Origin: Callorhinus ursinus
Taxonomy: Eukaryota > Chordata > Mammalia > Carnivora > Otariidae
Direction: 5' to 3'
DNA length: 64,000 nucleotides
Assembly (NCBI RefSeq): GCF_003265705.1
Contig: NW_020312785.1
Location: 132,799,354 to 132,863,353 of the forward strand
Shown: positions 12,754-24,987 of the stretch, in pieces
Position numbering within the stretch: the first letter of the stretch is position 1
How the letters are laid out: each line of letters opens with the position of its first letter
The notes under the pieces: generated by a model
The model's database searches: none
What the model was told of the DNA's origin: nothing
Seen by the model: the letters and a program-made list of their open reading frames with translations, nothing else
Position numbers and translations under genes: made by a program

Positions 12754-12975
12754 AGGGGTTGGAAACCTTTTCTCTAAAGGACCACATGGTAAATATTTTA
12801 ACCTCTGGGGGTCATGCAGTCTCTATTGTAACTACTCAACTCTGCCACTGTTGCATAAGGGCAGCTATAGATGTTATGTAAATGAATGGGCATGGCTATC
12901 TTCCATTAAAACTTTATTTGCAAAAACAGGCAATGAGCAGGATGTGGCTCACCTGCCCTGGTTTGTGAACCCCTG
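12754..12975 (+). mobile_element. hAT-Charlie-type MITE, copy 1
   Basis: 'taggggttggaaaccttttc' to 'gtttgtgaacccctg' is the family with consensus ends like 'caggggtcggcaaac'. The middle carries 'taactactcaactctgcc' and 'attaaaactttatttgcaaa'. The family number (I think MER3) is not certain. Confidence 0.75.
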
Positions 12976-13377
12976 GTTTAGGACCCCCCCCAAAAAAGGC
13001 TATTAAAAGGACGAGTAGGAGAACCTACAAAGAACCTATGAATTTTTCCATGAGAGAGTCCACTTTAAATGTCTGTTTTATTCCCATAGCCTCATCAGTG
13101 TCTAGTGAAATCATTTCTGTTTTCCTTCCACCTTTTTTCTTCCCACACTGCAGCTTTTGAAAGGTTAGAAACTGAAATTAGTAAACCAAAGAAGGGTGGG
13201 AAAAGACGAGGCTCAACTTTAAATAAAGTTTGGAATTTTGATAAAGGCACTGGGCATTTTTAATTATCGAATTGAGATTGTGATATAAAGTGACTGTGGA
13301 ATTTTTTGTTGACTTCAAGTGACCACAAAAGGCAGAGTCTGTTTAGTTTTCATCCAGTGACAGAGAAAGCATTCTCT
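12976..13377. other. No gene seen
   Basis: Short unique-looking interval between the MITE and the next SINE. Confidence 0.5.
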
Positions 13378-13392
13378 TCTGGATAAATTTTA

Positions 13393-13576
13393 TTTTTTTA
13401 AAATTTTTTTAGAGAGACAGAATGCAGGAGGGAGGGGCAGAAGGAGAGGGAGAGAGTGGATCTTCAAGCAGACTCCCCACCTAAGTGAGGAGCTCGATCT
13501 CACAACCCTGAGATCATGACCTGAGCTGAAACCAAGAGTTGGACGCTTAACCCACTGAGCCATGCAGGTACCCTCC
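13393..13576 (-). mobile_element. CAN-type SINE with TSD
   Basis: T-rich tail, reversed (CT)n, then 'gagatcatgacctgagctga' and the head 'cactgagccatgcaggtacc'. Duplications 'tctggataaatttta' at 13378-13392 and 'tctgaataaatttta' at 13577-13591 differ at one base, so the insertion edges are firm. Confidence 0.93.
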
Positions 13577-13591
13577 TCTGAATAAATTTTA

Positions 13592-14354
13592 TAAGGGATA
13601 GTGAGAAGCAAGAATAAAGAGGCTTTCTTATGCCTTGGATATGCTCTACTTGCTCCAAGTACCTCTTGCATTTATATCTGTGGGTCCTTGTCTGGGATGT
13701 AATCTGAAAAGTTCTCAATGTTGGGGATTCTCCAAAGAAACCAAGAGAAGTGTCTCTTGAGAGAAAGACTGAGTTTTGAATACCACTAAGGGCTGGAGGT
13801 CACAAAGCTGAGACAGGAGCACGCAAGTAAAAACATTCCTGCCCTTAGTTCTCTGCCCTCTACTCTGCTCTAATCTAAGAACAGCATAGAGAAAGAAGCA
13901 GAAATAGGAACCCATGAGGGACAGGTGGAGAGCAGGAAATGGGAAGAAGATGAGCATACCCCTTCCCTGAAGGCAGTAGTGGGCTGGTTGGGGGAGGTTA
14001 GAAGACTCACCTTTGAAGGAAGTTTTGTTTTGCTAAAATGTGACTTGATATTCCACATTTTAATCTCTGAATTAATATTGTTGGTGACCTAAAGGGACTG
14101 TAGGACTTTCTGTTACTAAGATGGGACAGAAAAGTCACAGACTGCCTTCCTTTGCATCTAGAGGTGGTAAAGAACAATTATCACGGAGCAAGACTGAGAG
14201 AGATTAAAACAAATTTCTGTGATACAAACCATGAGTTCCACATGTTCAGCATGCTAGGTAAATAGGTAAATGGGAATGGGGAGGGATTCTGAGAGCCCTG
14301 TGTGCTGGCCTTCCATCAACTCAGCTGTCTCCCAGCCCCCAGGAGCTTCCTAGG
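13592..14354. other. No gene seen
   Basis: Unique-looking sequence. Overlapping minus-strand frames at 13715-14058 have no motif. Confidence 0.5.
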
Positions 14355-14367
14355 AAAGTCTGGGTTT

Positions 14368-15030
14368 AATTTTTTAATTTTTTATTTTTTAATATAAATT
14401 CAATTAGCTAACATATAGTACATCATTAGTTTCAGATGTAGTGTTCAATAATTCATCAGTTGCATATAACACTAAGTGTTCATCACATCATGTGCACTCC
14501 TTAATGCCCATCATCCAATTACCCTATCACTCCACCCACCTCCCCTCCAGCAACCCTCAGTTTGTTTCCTGGAATTAAGAGTCTCTCATGGTTTGTCTCC
14601 CTCTCCGATGACTTCCCATTCAGTTTTCCCTCCCTTCCCCTATGATCCTCTGCACTGTTTCTTATGTTCCACATATGACTGAAACCATATGATAATTGTC
14701 TTTCTCTGATTGACTTATTTCACTTAGCATAATACCTTCCAGTTCCATCCACGTGGATATAAATGGTAAGTATTCATCCTTTCTGATGGCTGAGTAATAT
14801 TCCATTGTATATATGAACCACATCTTTATCCATTCATCTGTCGATGGACATCTCAGCTCTTTCCACAGTTTGGCCATTGTAGACATTGCTGCTATAAACA
14901 TTGGGTGCAGGTGCCCCTTTGGATTACTACATTTGTATCTTTGGGGTAAATACCCAATAGTAAAATTCCTGGGTCATAGTGTAGCTCTATTTTTACCTCC
15001 TTGAGGAACCTCCATACTGTTTTCCAGTGT
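14368..15030 (-). mobile_element. 5'-truncated L1 with perfect TSD
   Basis: The last ~150 codons of ORF2 (15030 down to the stop at 14586-14588) plus the 3' UTR are present in reverse, with a T-rich tail at the left edge. ORF2 pieces such as MFIAAMSTMAKLWKELRCPS and DEWIKMWFIYTMEYYSAIRK are readable with one frame change near 14895. The 13-bp duplication 'aaagtctgggttt' at 14355-14367 and 15031-15043 is perfect. The sequence is close to the same part of the minus-strand L1 at 44.6 kb, so the families are related. Confidence 0.97.
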
Positions 15031-15221
15031 AAAGTCTGGGTTTTAGACACACAGTTTGCCAACCACTGCAGCACATCTACCACTCCCTCAATTTGGAAGC
15101 CTGAAGAACACAGCTTAAAACTGCCTAAAAGTGTGATGACACCAATTAGTTACTTCTTGGTGTTTCCTTGGAATGTGTCACAAACTGATGTCAGAGCCTA
15201 TTCCAAAATGATGCTGTATTT

Positions 15222-15438
15222 CAGGGGTCGGCAAACTTTTTCTCTAAAGAGCCAGGTAGTAACTATTTTAGGTTTTGCCGACCATACAGTATTTGGGGCA
15301 GCTCTGCACCTCTGCTCTTCTAGCTTAAAAGCAGCACAAATGATACATTAAAAAATGTGTATAGTTCTATTCCAATAAAATTGTTTTTTTTAAAAAAACA
15401 GGCAGTTGGTTTGTGGATCAGAGTTTGCTGATTCCTGC
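15222..15438 (+). mobile_element. hAT-Charlie-type MITE, copy 2
   Basis: It starts 'caggggtcggcaaacttttt' and ends 'gagtttgctgattcctg', the same family as 12754-12975. The middle is rearranged or diverged and the T/A-run at 15384-15400 is an addition. Confidence 0.85.
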
Positions 15439-17449
15439 TGTACTGTGCTAAACCATTCATTCCCTGTTTTTCCATAAAAGCCAGAACCACCCTTCCTACC
15501 AGCTCTGCTCCCTGTCTTTGTGGTTTGGGTGGTTAAGGCCCCACTTTTGATCCAGGGGTGGACATGTGACCCAGGTGTGGATAAATATCGTGCATATCCC
15601 ATATCCACTATGATTGACTTAGGGGTGAATACCTGAGTCAAGGCTGTCAGGGTCAAATTAAATCAAATTAAGGGACTTTTGCTTGGACAACTCTGGATTT
15701 CAGTTGAGAAAGATGTATGACTAGGATGTTTGGACCTGCATGTAAAAAGATCCTTCCTGTCTTTGGTGGGATTCCCCTAATACAAGGATTTTGTTCCTAG
15801 GAAAACCTGAGGGGGTGTATGGAAGTCAGTTTGGGAAGGTAGGGCAGCCAAGCAAGGATGCAATATCAAGAAAACTTCTGTAGCTCTGGCTAAGTTCTGC
15901 GGGAGGTGAGGTGGCTCTGGAGATGTCAACTGCATAGTCGTTCCTGTCAGGTGAGGGAGTTGGGGTATTTATACCCTGTACCTGTGAGTCATGGTTTAAA
16001 ATGCCCCTGGGGAGTTTAGAATCCCAGGGATGTCTAGCTCTCAGGGCAATGCTAGCTTCAGAACCAGATGGCAAGGAAGCATAGGTCTGTCAGAAGTGAA
16101 AGGACAGCAGGTTAAGGTATATAAAAGCCATGTGTAGAAAGCCAGCAGGTTCTGCTACACTGCTAGGGAGAGAAGGGGACAGAAAAAGAAGCAAAGGAAA
16201 GAGATGGGGAAACATGGCATCTGAGGACAGTTTTTGAACCTGTGTCTGGTATTCCTAAAAGCCTAATTTACCCCTGGATTTTGCAGATATATGGTGGAGG
16301 TAGGGGAACCCGTTGAGTTTTCGCTTATCTCCAAGTAAAAGTGTCCAAATGGATAGAGACAAATGATTCATTAGCTTTTGCCATAACACAAAGTGGAAAG
16401 AAAACAAACCTCAAGAGAAGGGATATTGGCCTTTGGATCTCCAGTCTTGGAAATATCTTCTCTCAGCTGAGCTCTTGTGTCTCCATTTCTGTTCTTAATA
16501 ACAGCCCGATTGTAGAATTGCCAGGGTAGGAGTCTTTCACACCCTTATAAAAATCCAGCTCCTGAGAATGAGGGAGGGTCTGAAAAGTCTGACCCCAGCT
16601 GGGGAAGAACCCCAGGTGCACTCAAGACCTTAATAAATAATGGAGCACAAGTAGAAGGAACAGCAAGAAATGTGGGAAATGTGATATCTCAGTTCTGAGG
16701 CCCGGTGGACCAATGTGGCAGTCCTGGATAGAAACAGATTAAGTGTGAGAAATCACTCATCCCTAATATATAGTCGTTTCATAGACTTTGCTATTGTGAG
16801 AGCCATTCAGCCTCAGTAAGTCACAGAAAAAAATGTGCATTTTTTTTCACTTCAGAGGATTTAGCCAGTTGATTAACTATGAAAAGAGGGAGGCTGGTAG
16901 GTAAAAGACTAAGCTTTCACTTCAGGGAATTCTGGTGGAGCTCTTGAAGAGATAAAGTTCACATGTCAGCTCTGGGACTCTCCTGGATAATAGCTCACAT
17001 CAGAAAACCACCGTAAAGGATTTGGCACAGGGGGTATGGTGGGCAGGGAATTACGGGAAATCTCTCCTTCCATCCTCACCGTTAGGGAAATTCTTAAAGA
17101 CATGGCAGAATAAGTGGAATTCCAGCATTGGGTCTCATTTGGAGTCACCTCATGTTTTTGGGAAAACAACAAACATGTAGTGCCTACAGAGAAAGAAGAT
17201 GGTCGTGGAAATATTCTTCCTCACTAACCTTGTATGTTTCTTCCTCTTTTTCTTACTTTTAAGTAAGTCTGCTTGTCACCAGGATAGGAAATCAGGAAGA
17301 AATTCAGAGATTTACCAATGTCAATGTAATCAGGGCTGGATTTACCAATAGGCAGACTGGACTAGATGTAACCTGGTTACATTGCTAGTGTGAATATCTG
17401 TAGGTTGTTGTTTTTCTAATGTTACTATTTTAATAGAAGACCCCAACCT
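15439..17449. other. No gene seen
   Basis: Unique-looking sequence. 15550-15720 has a faint LTR-like flavour ('gtggacatgtgacccaggtg') but I cannot name it. Open frames are short and unmotivated. Confidence 0.5.
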
Positions 17450-17580
17450 TATTGCTCAGTAGCTGTGTGACTTAGGTAAGTAAGTCCTTAGATCTTTAAG
17501 CCCTAATAATCCTGTCTATTATAAAACAATAAAAGCATGTATCCCATAGGGGTCATTTTGAGAATTAAATGAGATCGGTC
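17450..17580 (+). repeat. MIR SINE fragment
   Basis: 'agtagctgtgtgacttaggt' and 'gagaattaaatgagat' follow the forward MIR core and its downstream end. Confidence 0.6.
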
Positions 17581-17709
17581 AAAAATCTTTCTTCTCAAAA
17601 ATGTCCTTCGTTGTATCCAATCCATGAAAGACCATGGTCCAGAGGCACAATCAGTAATTAGAATGATAGCTGCAAAACTTACAAAATAATTAGAATGTTC
17701 CAGGCTCTT

Positions 17710-17890
17710 CAAGTGCTCTATATTGCTACCTCATCTTATCCTCTCAACAGCCTATGATGTAGCTTCTTTTATTATGACCATTTTGCAGATGAGGAAACTG
17801 AGAAACAGAGGATGAAGTAACTTGCCCAAAGTCATATACCTTGTAAAGTAATAGAGATGGGATTTTGAATCCAGTTGTATGTCTAACCAT
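17710..17890 (-). repeat. MIR SINE
   Basis: 'attttgcagatgaggaaact' followed by 'gagaaacagagg' and 'cttgcccaaagtcatatacc' is a well-kept reverse MIR core. Confidence 0.85.
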
Positions 17891-17892
17891 AA

Positions 17893-18055
17893 CAGTGATT
17901 TTCAAGCTCCAGTATACAATCGAGTCACCTGAAAAGTATGTTAAACCCAAATCGCTGGGCTCCACCCACAGAAATTCTGATTTGGTAGGTCTGGGGTAGG
18001 ACCTGATAATTTGCATTTCTGACATGTTCCTGGGACCACAGTTTGAGAACCACTG
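17893..18055 (+). mobile_element. MER5A-type hAT MITE
   Basis: It runs from 'cagtgattttcaagctccag' to 'gtttgagaaccactg', with 'gggctccacccacagaaatt' and 'gtaggtctggggtaggacct' inside. Both ends match the MER5A terminal repeats. Confidence 0.88.
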
Positions 18056-19630
18056 TGCTACATTATACTGCTTCAAGTTGGAAGAGACTAACTTTTCCAA
18101 GAGCTATGACAAAAGAAAAAAGTGCTGTTCTTAAAAAAGCACCTTTCCTCTGTTTATTGATAACAAACGGGGGAGTCAGAGTGTTTACATTAAATTCAAT
18201 TGAATTGGCATTAAGCTCTTTTTAGTAGCTCCCAGCCCAGTTTACTGTATAAGACAATGACACCAATAATTAAGGAAGGCAGAGTCTGATCAGAGGTATC
18301 TGAGAGTTTTGAAGGTCCATGGAAATAGATACATAGAAGGTAATTAAAATAATAATCCCCAGGAAGTCATGCCTCTGTGTCTACACACCTTTGCGATATG
18401 ATACTGCCATTCCTTCCAGTAAGAAGTGGAATCTATTTTCCTTCCCCATTGAACAAGAGCTAACCTACTGCTTTGACAAGTAGGATGTTGCAGATATGAT
18501 CTTCAATTCTGGGGCCTAGGTCTTAAGAAGCCTTGAAGTTTTTGCTCTTACCCTCTTGGAACCTTGAAATCACTAAGCGATGAAGAAGCCCAATCTAGTT
18601 TACTGGAGGAGGAGAGGCTTCACAGTGAACAGAGATGCCCCAGCCAAGAGCCAGCAGGAGAGGGCACAGACAAGTTTACCGCAGAAGTGACTGAGAAAAT
18701 TTCCTGGGTTTTTTTTCCATTTGCTGTCTCTGCTTGCTCCAGCCCCACTCACCGGTGACTACTAAGAAACTTCAAGTACAGATTCTAAATTCAACTACTT
18801 GGCATTGGAATGTACCATCTTTACCTGCAGGTGGTTCTGGTATCAGGCTATCCATAAGCCTGAGAGTTGTGTTTCCCTGTGTGTACTACAGGCCATGAAT
18901 TTAGGGACATGACATGGATTATCAGTATCACCTGAAGCTATTCCCTTTTTTTAGTTCTGTTGTAATCCTTCTGGTTAGGTCAAGAATAATTATACTTGCT
19001 AACCAAGCTTTAGATTAGTACAAAGAGAGCAGACATTAGGCAAAGAACTTTGGCAGCTAACCTATCTAACTAGGATTTAATAGCATTATTTTGTTTTCCG
19101 TGAGTTTGTGTGTGTGTGTGCACGTATTTGCACACCACCTATTTATATGGAATGATCCTGGTTTTTTATTTGTGTTTGTCATATAAAATTTTATTTTCAG
19201 GTAAATGTAATAATTTCAAAGCCGTATTTACTTATAGAAAAAAGTAATAAATGATAGCACAGGAAGCAAGTATATATGGCAGAAGCTGTGATAAAAAGGC
19301 AAGATATGGCAAATGACTGAGATGCTTAGATGAGTGCCTCCAAGTTGTGGTGACCTCACAGACCTCCAGCCTCCACTCTTCAGAGCATGTACACTAATGG
19401 TCATGGGACCATTGTCTTGGCTCCCAGCTTGCCTTTCCTTGTTCTTTCTTCCATCCCCATCCCAGGTTCCTTGGAGAGGGGATCTTCCAGGCTTTTGAAC
19501 ATGTAGGATAAAAGTGAAGCACTACCTTCTATGGAAGTGCTCACCCTTCTCCTGTCTTCTTCCCCACTTAGCAGGAGGACCTGACTGTATAGTCTCTTGA
19601 GTGAAAGGTTCTTCTCAGACCCTTAAGGCT
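18056..19630. other. No gene seen; small (GT)n
   Basis: Unique-looking sequence with a short GT run at about 19107-19120. Nothing coding is recognisable. Confidence 0.5.
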
Positions 19631-19642
19631 CTTTCTCTGTCC

Positions 19643-19842
19643 TTTTTTTTTTTTTTTAAGATTTTATTTATTTATTTGAGAGAGAGAGAGAGGGAGCACA
19701 CGCAAGAGAGCACAAGTGGTGGAGAGGGAGAAGCTGGCTGCTCATTGAGTGGGGAGTCCAACGGGGGGCTCAATCCCAGGACCCTGGGATCATGACCTGA
19801 GTCAAAGGCAGCTGCTTAACTGACTAAGCCACCCAGGCACCA
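19643..19842 (-). mobile_element. CAN-type SINE with TSD
   Basis: Full-length copy with a 15-base T run, 'attttatttatttatttgag', a long GA tract and the head 'ctaagccacccaggcacc'. Duplications 'ctttctctgtcc' (19631-19642) and 'ctttctctttcc' (19843-19854) differ once. Confidence 0.95.
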
Positions 19843-20194
19843 CTTTCTCTTTCCTTTTTGAAATGTGAACGTGCTGTTTAGGGCTGAGTGTATCCTATTC
19901 TTGGGAAACTCCTAAGACCCTAAAGGGCTGAGAAGGCTGGGTGGCTTGCAGCTGGTTCTAAGCCCTCTGCTGTGAGAAGGAGAGTTGTCAGGGGCTTTGG
20001 AGGTTCATTTGACAATGTCAGTCCCGCTCACCAGTCTAGAAGGCAGTAGCACATAGAGTGAAATCCTAGCTCAGGACTAAAGAGGGAAAATTTGCAAGAA
20101 ACTCTCTTATGATGCATTTGGATGGGCGTAAATCCAGCAGAAAAGTAGAGGAGGCAGGAACTCTCAATATTAAAGCAGTTTACATTGAGTCTTT

Positions 20195-20345
20195 TGCGTG
20201 TGCCACGTACTGTTACATGTACTGGGGATAGAGAAGTCAACAAAACAGACAGGGACCCTGTTCTAGTGGGACTGACATTCTAATAGCAGAGACACATAGT
20301 AAACAAATACACAATGTAATATAGAGGATAATACCAGATAACAAT
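20195..20345 (+). repeat. Ancient interspersed repeat (L2/MIR age), unnamed
   Basis: 'tactgttacatgtactgggg' then 'caacaaaacagacagggacc' and 'gggactgacattctaatagc' is a motif I know to recur across mammalian genomes. A second, weaker copy is at about 20970-21075. I cannot assign the family reliably. Confidence 0.4.
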
Positions 20346-20415
20346 AATAGGTATGAAGAAAAATTAAGCATCTGCTTAAAGGGATTGAAAATGAGTGTGT
20401 ATGAGTGTCTACAGG

Positions 20416-20440
20416 GTGTGTGTGTGTGTGTGTGTGTGTG
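20416..20440. repeat. (GT)n microsatellite
   Basis: About twelve GT units, flanked by two copies of 'tacagggtg' (20410-20418 and 20449-20457). Confidence 0.95.
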
Positions 20441-20450
20441 TTTGTGTGTA

Positions 20451-21527
20451 CAGGGTGCTAGTTCAATGGTCAAAAAAGCCTTTCTCATGGGAATACACTT
20501 GGGTAGGATGGGATAAAGCATTTCTTAGTTGGAGATTGTTAATTGGTCAGATATGGGCCAACTTCAGACCACAGATGTGATTTGCCTTGATGACATGCTT
20601 GACTTGGCCAGCATTTCCCATAAAATCTGGATTTTTGGCTTCCCTTGAAATAGTTCCCAGAAGCAACACTGGGACCACTGGAGAGCACTTTACTGGAGTG
20701 AGTGGTGGCTGCCATCCTTGGATGAGCCATGTGCTCTCTGACTGGCCTGCTTCTCTCATGTACTTTACCTGTCTTGCCTCTATGGATATTTGAGTTTGTT
20801 GACTTTTGTTCTGAGATCAGAAAACAAAACAAAAATAGCAAGGATTATTTCTGCCTTCAAATATTTTTAGCAAAACAGACTCTGCTATGTTTTAACATAT
20901 ACATTTGGAAGATATTGCTATAGCTTATTTGCAAAATGCATCATTCAGTCAAATAAACATTCTTGATGTATAGGCTAGGAGGACAGAACAGAAAAAAACC
21001 GGGATTAAAGCTATATCCCCTGCCCTCAAGGGACCCACAGTCAAGTGGGAAAGACAGATATTTGAAGAAAGAATCACAATGCTATGAGTGAAAGAGTGCT
21101 TAAGAAGCACTGGGTTAAGAATTTAACTCTGCTGGGAGGAATGGTGGTTATGGGGGTGGAGGAAGCATTCTAGAAGAAAAAAGTATGAACAGGGCATGGA
21201 GGTAAAAGAGAACAGGGACTACCCCTTGTGACTGGAATTCCCCTCACTCCATCCTTACCCATTGTCCTACCCTCTACAGTGCCTTCTTTCTCTAGAGTTT
21301 TGAAATTTCCTTTCTTATAATCTCGCCTTTATTGAAGGTAAGCCAAGAAGCAGGCAGCTTCCTTCCCCTGTTCTTGAAGAGTTTGGGGGCAATGCTGGAG
21401 AAGAGAGTAGGAGGGTGCTTTGAATTTTCCACTTCTCTCCTATGAAAAGCCTCAAAAATTCTGTTGACCAGTGGTCTCCAGTACTTTCCACATGTCAGTG
21501 TTAAGTGACACCAAGTTTCCTGCTTTT
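20451..21527. other. No gene seen
   Basis: Apart from the weak ancient repeat near 21.0 kb this looks unique. The 143-codon minus frame at 21292-21723 partly overlaps an LTR-like repeat and is not convincing as a gene. Confidence 0.5.
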
Positions 21528-21890
21528 TTTTTGCTGCGTAACAAGTCACAACAAAATGTAATGTCTTGAAACAATTTATGATTATCTCTAGATTCTGTGT
21601 GTTGACTGGGCTCACTTGGGTGGTTCTTCTTTGGGGTCTTTTATGTAGTTGCACTCTGTCAGCGCTGGGTTTGGAGTTACTTGAAGGCTCAGCTAGGCTG
21701 GATGTCCAACATGGCTTCTTCATTCATATATGTGGTGCTCTAATGTTTCTGCTTGTGGCTCTTGGTCAAAGCAGTCATGAGACAGCCCAAAGTCAAAGGG
21801 ATGGAAGAATAGACCCCATCTTCAATGTGGAATGTCATGCATGTACTCAGAGAGAAGGAACTGGTGGGAACTATGGAGACATGCTACCTT
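21528..21890 (-). repeat. MaLR-like LTR fragment, reverse
   Basis: 'ttgctgcgtaacaagtcaca' with 'atgtcttgaaacaatttatg' and 'ctagattctgtgtgttgact' resembles the 3' end of a MaLR (MLT1-type) LTR read in reverse. Decay is heavy. Confidence 0.4.
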
Positions 21891-22239
21891 AGTCAGCACA
21901 GGGGGACATCTTCCCAGTGCTCAGATAAGTTCTGACAATGTCAGGTCACTGGAGGGAGTTCCATGGGTTGGGACTTTTTGGGGTTATTTCTCTAGAGGAT
22001 TTTAGGGGTTGTTACCTGTGAGATGTCACTAGTAGACATCATTAAAATCAGAAGTCAGCAGTGATATCTGGTTAGCCTTCCTCTTCCCCAGTATACTCCT
22101 AGCTCCCCAAAAGGGAAATTAAACTCTACCTGGCAGTTGGAAGTATTCTAAAAGTTCTCTGAGATGACCATGAGATATGAAGGAAAAATCATGGCCAATG
22201 AGACATGGACTTGCTTTTAAGTTCTGCCGCACAAGGTAG

Positions 22240-22300
22240 CCTGGGATCATGACCTGAGCTGAAGGCAGAAGGTTCACCGACTGAGCCACCCAGATGCCCC
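22240..22300 (-). mobile_element. CAN-type SINE head fragment
   Basis: Only the tRNA-like head is left ('cctgggatcatgacctgagc' to 'gagccacccagatgcccc'). The body and tail are missing, so this is a deletion product or a recombination remnant. Confidence 0.85.
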
Positions 22301-22309
22301 AAATTATTA

Positions 22310-22440
22310 CTTTTTCTGAGAAACATTTTTTTCATCTGCAAAAAGGGGATAATGACATGTAGTTTGTTCTAAGGATTAAAGGGATTAATGCATGTCAAAT
22401 GCTCATCCTAAGCATGCTGTAGGCATAAGTAAATGGTTGC
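22310..22440 (+). repeat. MIR SINE fragment
   Basis: 'catctgcaaaaaggggataa' and 'aaggattaaagggattaatg' match forward MIR. Confidence 0.65.
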
Positions 22441-22778
22441 TGAGGATTGCTGGACATACTAGAATCTGAGGTCCCTCAAATGAAACTTTTAGAAAGAGTC
22501 TTCTCTTCATAGGATTGGGTTGAATTTAAATGACAGAAAACCAAAAATAGCTGTGACAAAAGCCAGATAGAACTTAACTTCTCTAATCACATGAAGAAAA
22601 GTGAAGTAGGCAATACTAACTATATTGCCTTTCCATGAGAATCAGGGACTCGGGTGCATGTTACTGTGATGTTCTAATGGTGATTTCCTATTTCCCTTAT
22701 TCCCTGCATGCTTATTAACTGGAGTTCTGTAAGAAACAGTTGCCCTTTCTTTCTTATTTATTTAATCTTTTTACAGGT

Positions 22779-22829
22779 TTCTTTTCTTCCTTCCTTCCTT
22801 CCTTCTCCCTCTTTTTCTTTCTTTCTTTC

Positions 22830-22906
<77 letters not shown>

Positions 22907-22918
22907 TTTCTTTCCCCC

Positions 22919-22949
<31 letters not shown>

Positions 22950-22956
22950 GTCTTTC
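22779..22956. repeat. Long (TTCC)n/(TTTC)n/(TC)n polypyrimidine tract
   Basis: About 175 bases of almost pure pyrimidine: TTCC units, then about twenty TTTC units, a CCCCC step and a (TC)n stretch, ending 'tttctttctttctgtctttc'. It makes open frames of F/L/S on one strand and of K/E/R on the other (including 22708-23073 and 22771-23040); these are artefacts of the repeat. Confidence 0.97.
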
Positions 22957-23409
22957 AATAGCACCTCCTTCCTTTATGATACCAGAAAAGACTCCCAGGC
23001 TCATCCCATGTTTTCCTTGTTTCAACATGGAATCAAGCACTTGTCCAGGAAACCCTGGTTTCTTTTATTGTAGAATGGTATTTCAAAACCAAGATCTAGG
23101 TACTAGATTGCTACTGGGATTTTCCCACTGCTTCTGGGACTTGTAAGCAGCCTTGGCTAGGAGCGATAGATAAATAGACAGACATATTGATCTATTTATC
23201 TATATAACTCATACATACATACAAACCTATATTTATTTCTGTTTCTATCCATCTGTATACATATATACAAAATCATGAGTTTACTCTGAGACCTCGCACT
23301 GCAACACAGCACAGTTGGGTTCTTTATAGCATAGCATTACCTTTTGCTTATTTGTAACTTCTCTTCCTTCTCTGACAATGAGAGATCTGGCCCTCCTTAT
23401 CATAATTGT
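22957..23409. other. No gene seen; short tetranucleotide stretch
   Basis: Contains degenerate GATA/TACA-type units at about 23165-23225. The rest is unique-looking. Confidence 0.5.
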
Positions 23410-23826
23410 TGTAAGATACTTCCAAACTTTTTCTCAAAATGGCTGTAACATTTTGCATTCCCATCAGCAGTGTCTGAGAGTTTTAGTTTCTCTTGAATAC
23501 ACCTCGCCACATGATACTGCAGAGTTTAAAATTTTAGCCATTGTAATAGGTATATAGTAGTATATCCTTGGTTTTAATCTGTACTGTCCTGATGACTGAT
23601 GATACTGAACATCTCTTATACTTATTTGACATCCATATATCTTCTCTGGTGAGGTGTCCATTTTTAAAAAATTGATATTTTTGTTTTCTTTGTTTTTTAT
23701 GTTGAATTAAGACAGTTTTTTATATATTCTGGACAAAAGTCTTTTACTGGATATGTGATTTGCAAATATTTTCTCCCCATCTGTGGCTCTTTTTGTTTTT
23801 TTAGCAGTGCCTTTCATAGAGCAAAA

Positions 23827-24008
23827 AAAATTTTTTTAAAGATTTTATTTTTTATTTGAGAGAGAGCACAAACAGGGTGGTGGTGGGAGAGGGAGAAGCA
23901 GGCTCCCCACTGAGCAGGGAGCCTGATGCAAGGCTCAACCCCAGGACCCCAGGATCATGACCTGAGTCAAAGACAGACACTTACCCAACTGAGTCACCCA
24001 GGTGCCCC
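23827..24008 (-). mobile_element. CAN-type SINE inside the old L1
   Basis: Complete head ('gagtcacccaggtgcccc') and body with tail. Approximate duplications 'tagagcaaaa' (23817-23826) and 'tagaacaaaa' (24011-24020). Confidence 0.93.
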
Positions 24009-24189
24009 TTTAGAACAAAAATTTTTAATTTTGATAAAATCCATTTTCTTTTATGTAATATGTTTTTGGATTCATAGTCAAAAACTTCGCCAAACCCAAG
24101 TTTTGCAGATTTTTCTCTCAGTTTTTTCCTTTAGAACATCTATAGCTTTATATTTTCCATTCAGTCTATGATTAATTTTTAGTTAATTT

Positions 24190-24391
24190 TTTAAAAAATG
24201 ATTTATTTATTTTAAAGAGAGAGAGAAAGCGCATGCATGGGCGGAGGGAGTGGCAGAGGGAGAGGGAGAGAGAAAATCTTAAGCAGGCTCCCTGCTGAGC
24301 ACGGAGCCCAACAGGGGCTCCATTCCAGAACCCTGAGATCATGACCTGAGCCAAAATCAAGAGTTCAACCAACTGAGCCACCCAGGTGCCC
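24190..24391 (-). mobile_element. CAN-type SINE inside the old L1
   Basis: Complete copy ending 'ctgagccacccaggtgcccc'. 'aatttttagttaatttttt' before it and 'aatttttaattttttataa' after it look like decayed duplications. Confidence 0.93.
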
Positions 24392-24440
24392 CAATTTTTA
24401 ATTTTTTATAAAGTATGAGGTATTTGTTGAGATTTTTTTT

Positions 24441-24944
24441 TTGACTGAACAAAAATTAAAATTTTCATTTATTAAGATGGAGATTTTGAATAGACAACTG
24501 AGTTGGGTATTCAAGTCTGAAGTTCAAAGGGAAGACAGAGATAAGAGATACAGATTTCAGAAAATTTAGTGCTATTTCTCTGATGTTATTTCCCCCTCCA
24601 TTTTTCTCTACTCTTTCTGAAATTCCTATTTATCAGATTTTTAACCTCTTAGGTTGAGCTTCTTATTCTCTATCTTTGCTTTCATGTGTCCAATTTCTTA
24701 CCTCGTGAGGGCTTCAATTCTCTGAGGGATTTCCTTGACTCTCATTTCTCCATTTATTTGTTTACTTATATTTTGTTAGCATAGTTTAACTTTTCAAGTT
24801 CTTTGTTTTTTATTGCTCCTTTTTCTATAATATTCAGCTCTGGGTTTATCAATTCAAGATTTTCTCATATTTCTCCAAAGATATTAATTGGTATCTTTAA
24901 GGTTTTCCCCTGTTATTTATCTTTCTTTGAGATTTGAGTGAATT

Positions 24945-24987
<43 letters not shown>

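Larger units (their letters stand above)
23410..24440 (-). mobile_element. Old L1 ORF2 remnant, reverse, carrying two SINEs
   Basis: 'cttccaaactttttctcaaa' with 'gcattcccatcagcagtgtc', then 'attctggacaaaagtctttt' and 'tgatttgcaaatattttctc' are the reverse of the L1 ORF2 C-terminal region. The sequence resumes between and after the two SINEs below, so those inserted later. No long frame survives. Confidence 0.75.

Noticed and set aside
20237..20521. Frame with a run of threonine-histidine
   Set aside because: It is the translation of the (GT)n microsatellite at 20416-20440.
21292..21723. 143-codon minus frame
   Set aside because: Part of it lies in an LTR-like repeat and the rest has no domain or codon pattern.
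22708..23073. Open frames of F/L/S and K/E/R repeats on both strands
   Set aside because: They only translate the (TTTC)n tract.
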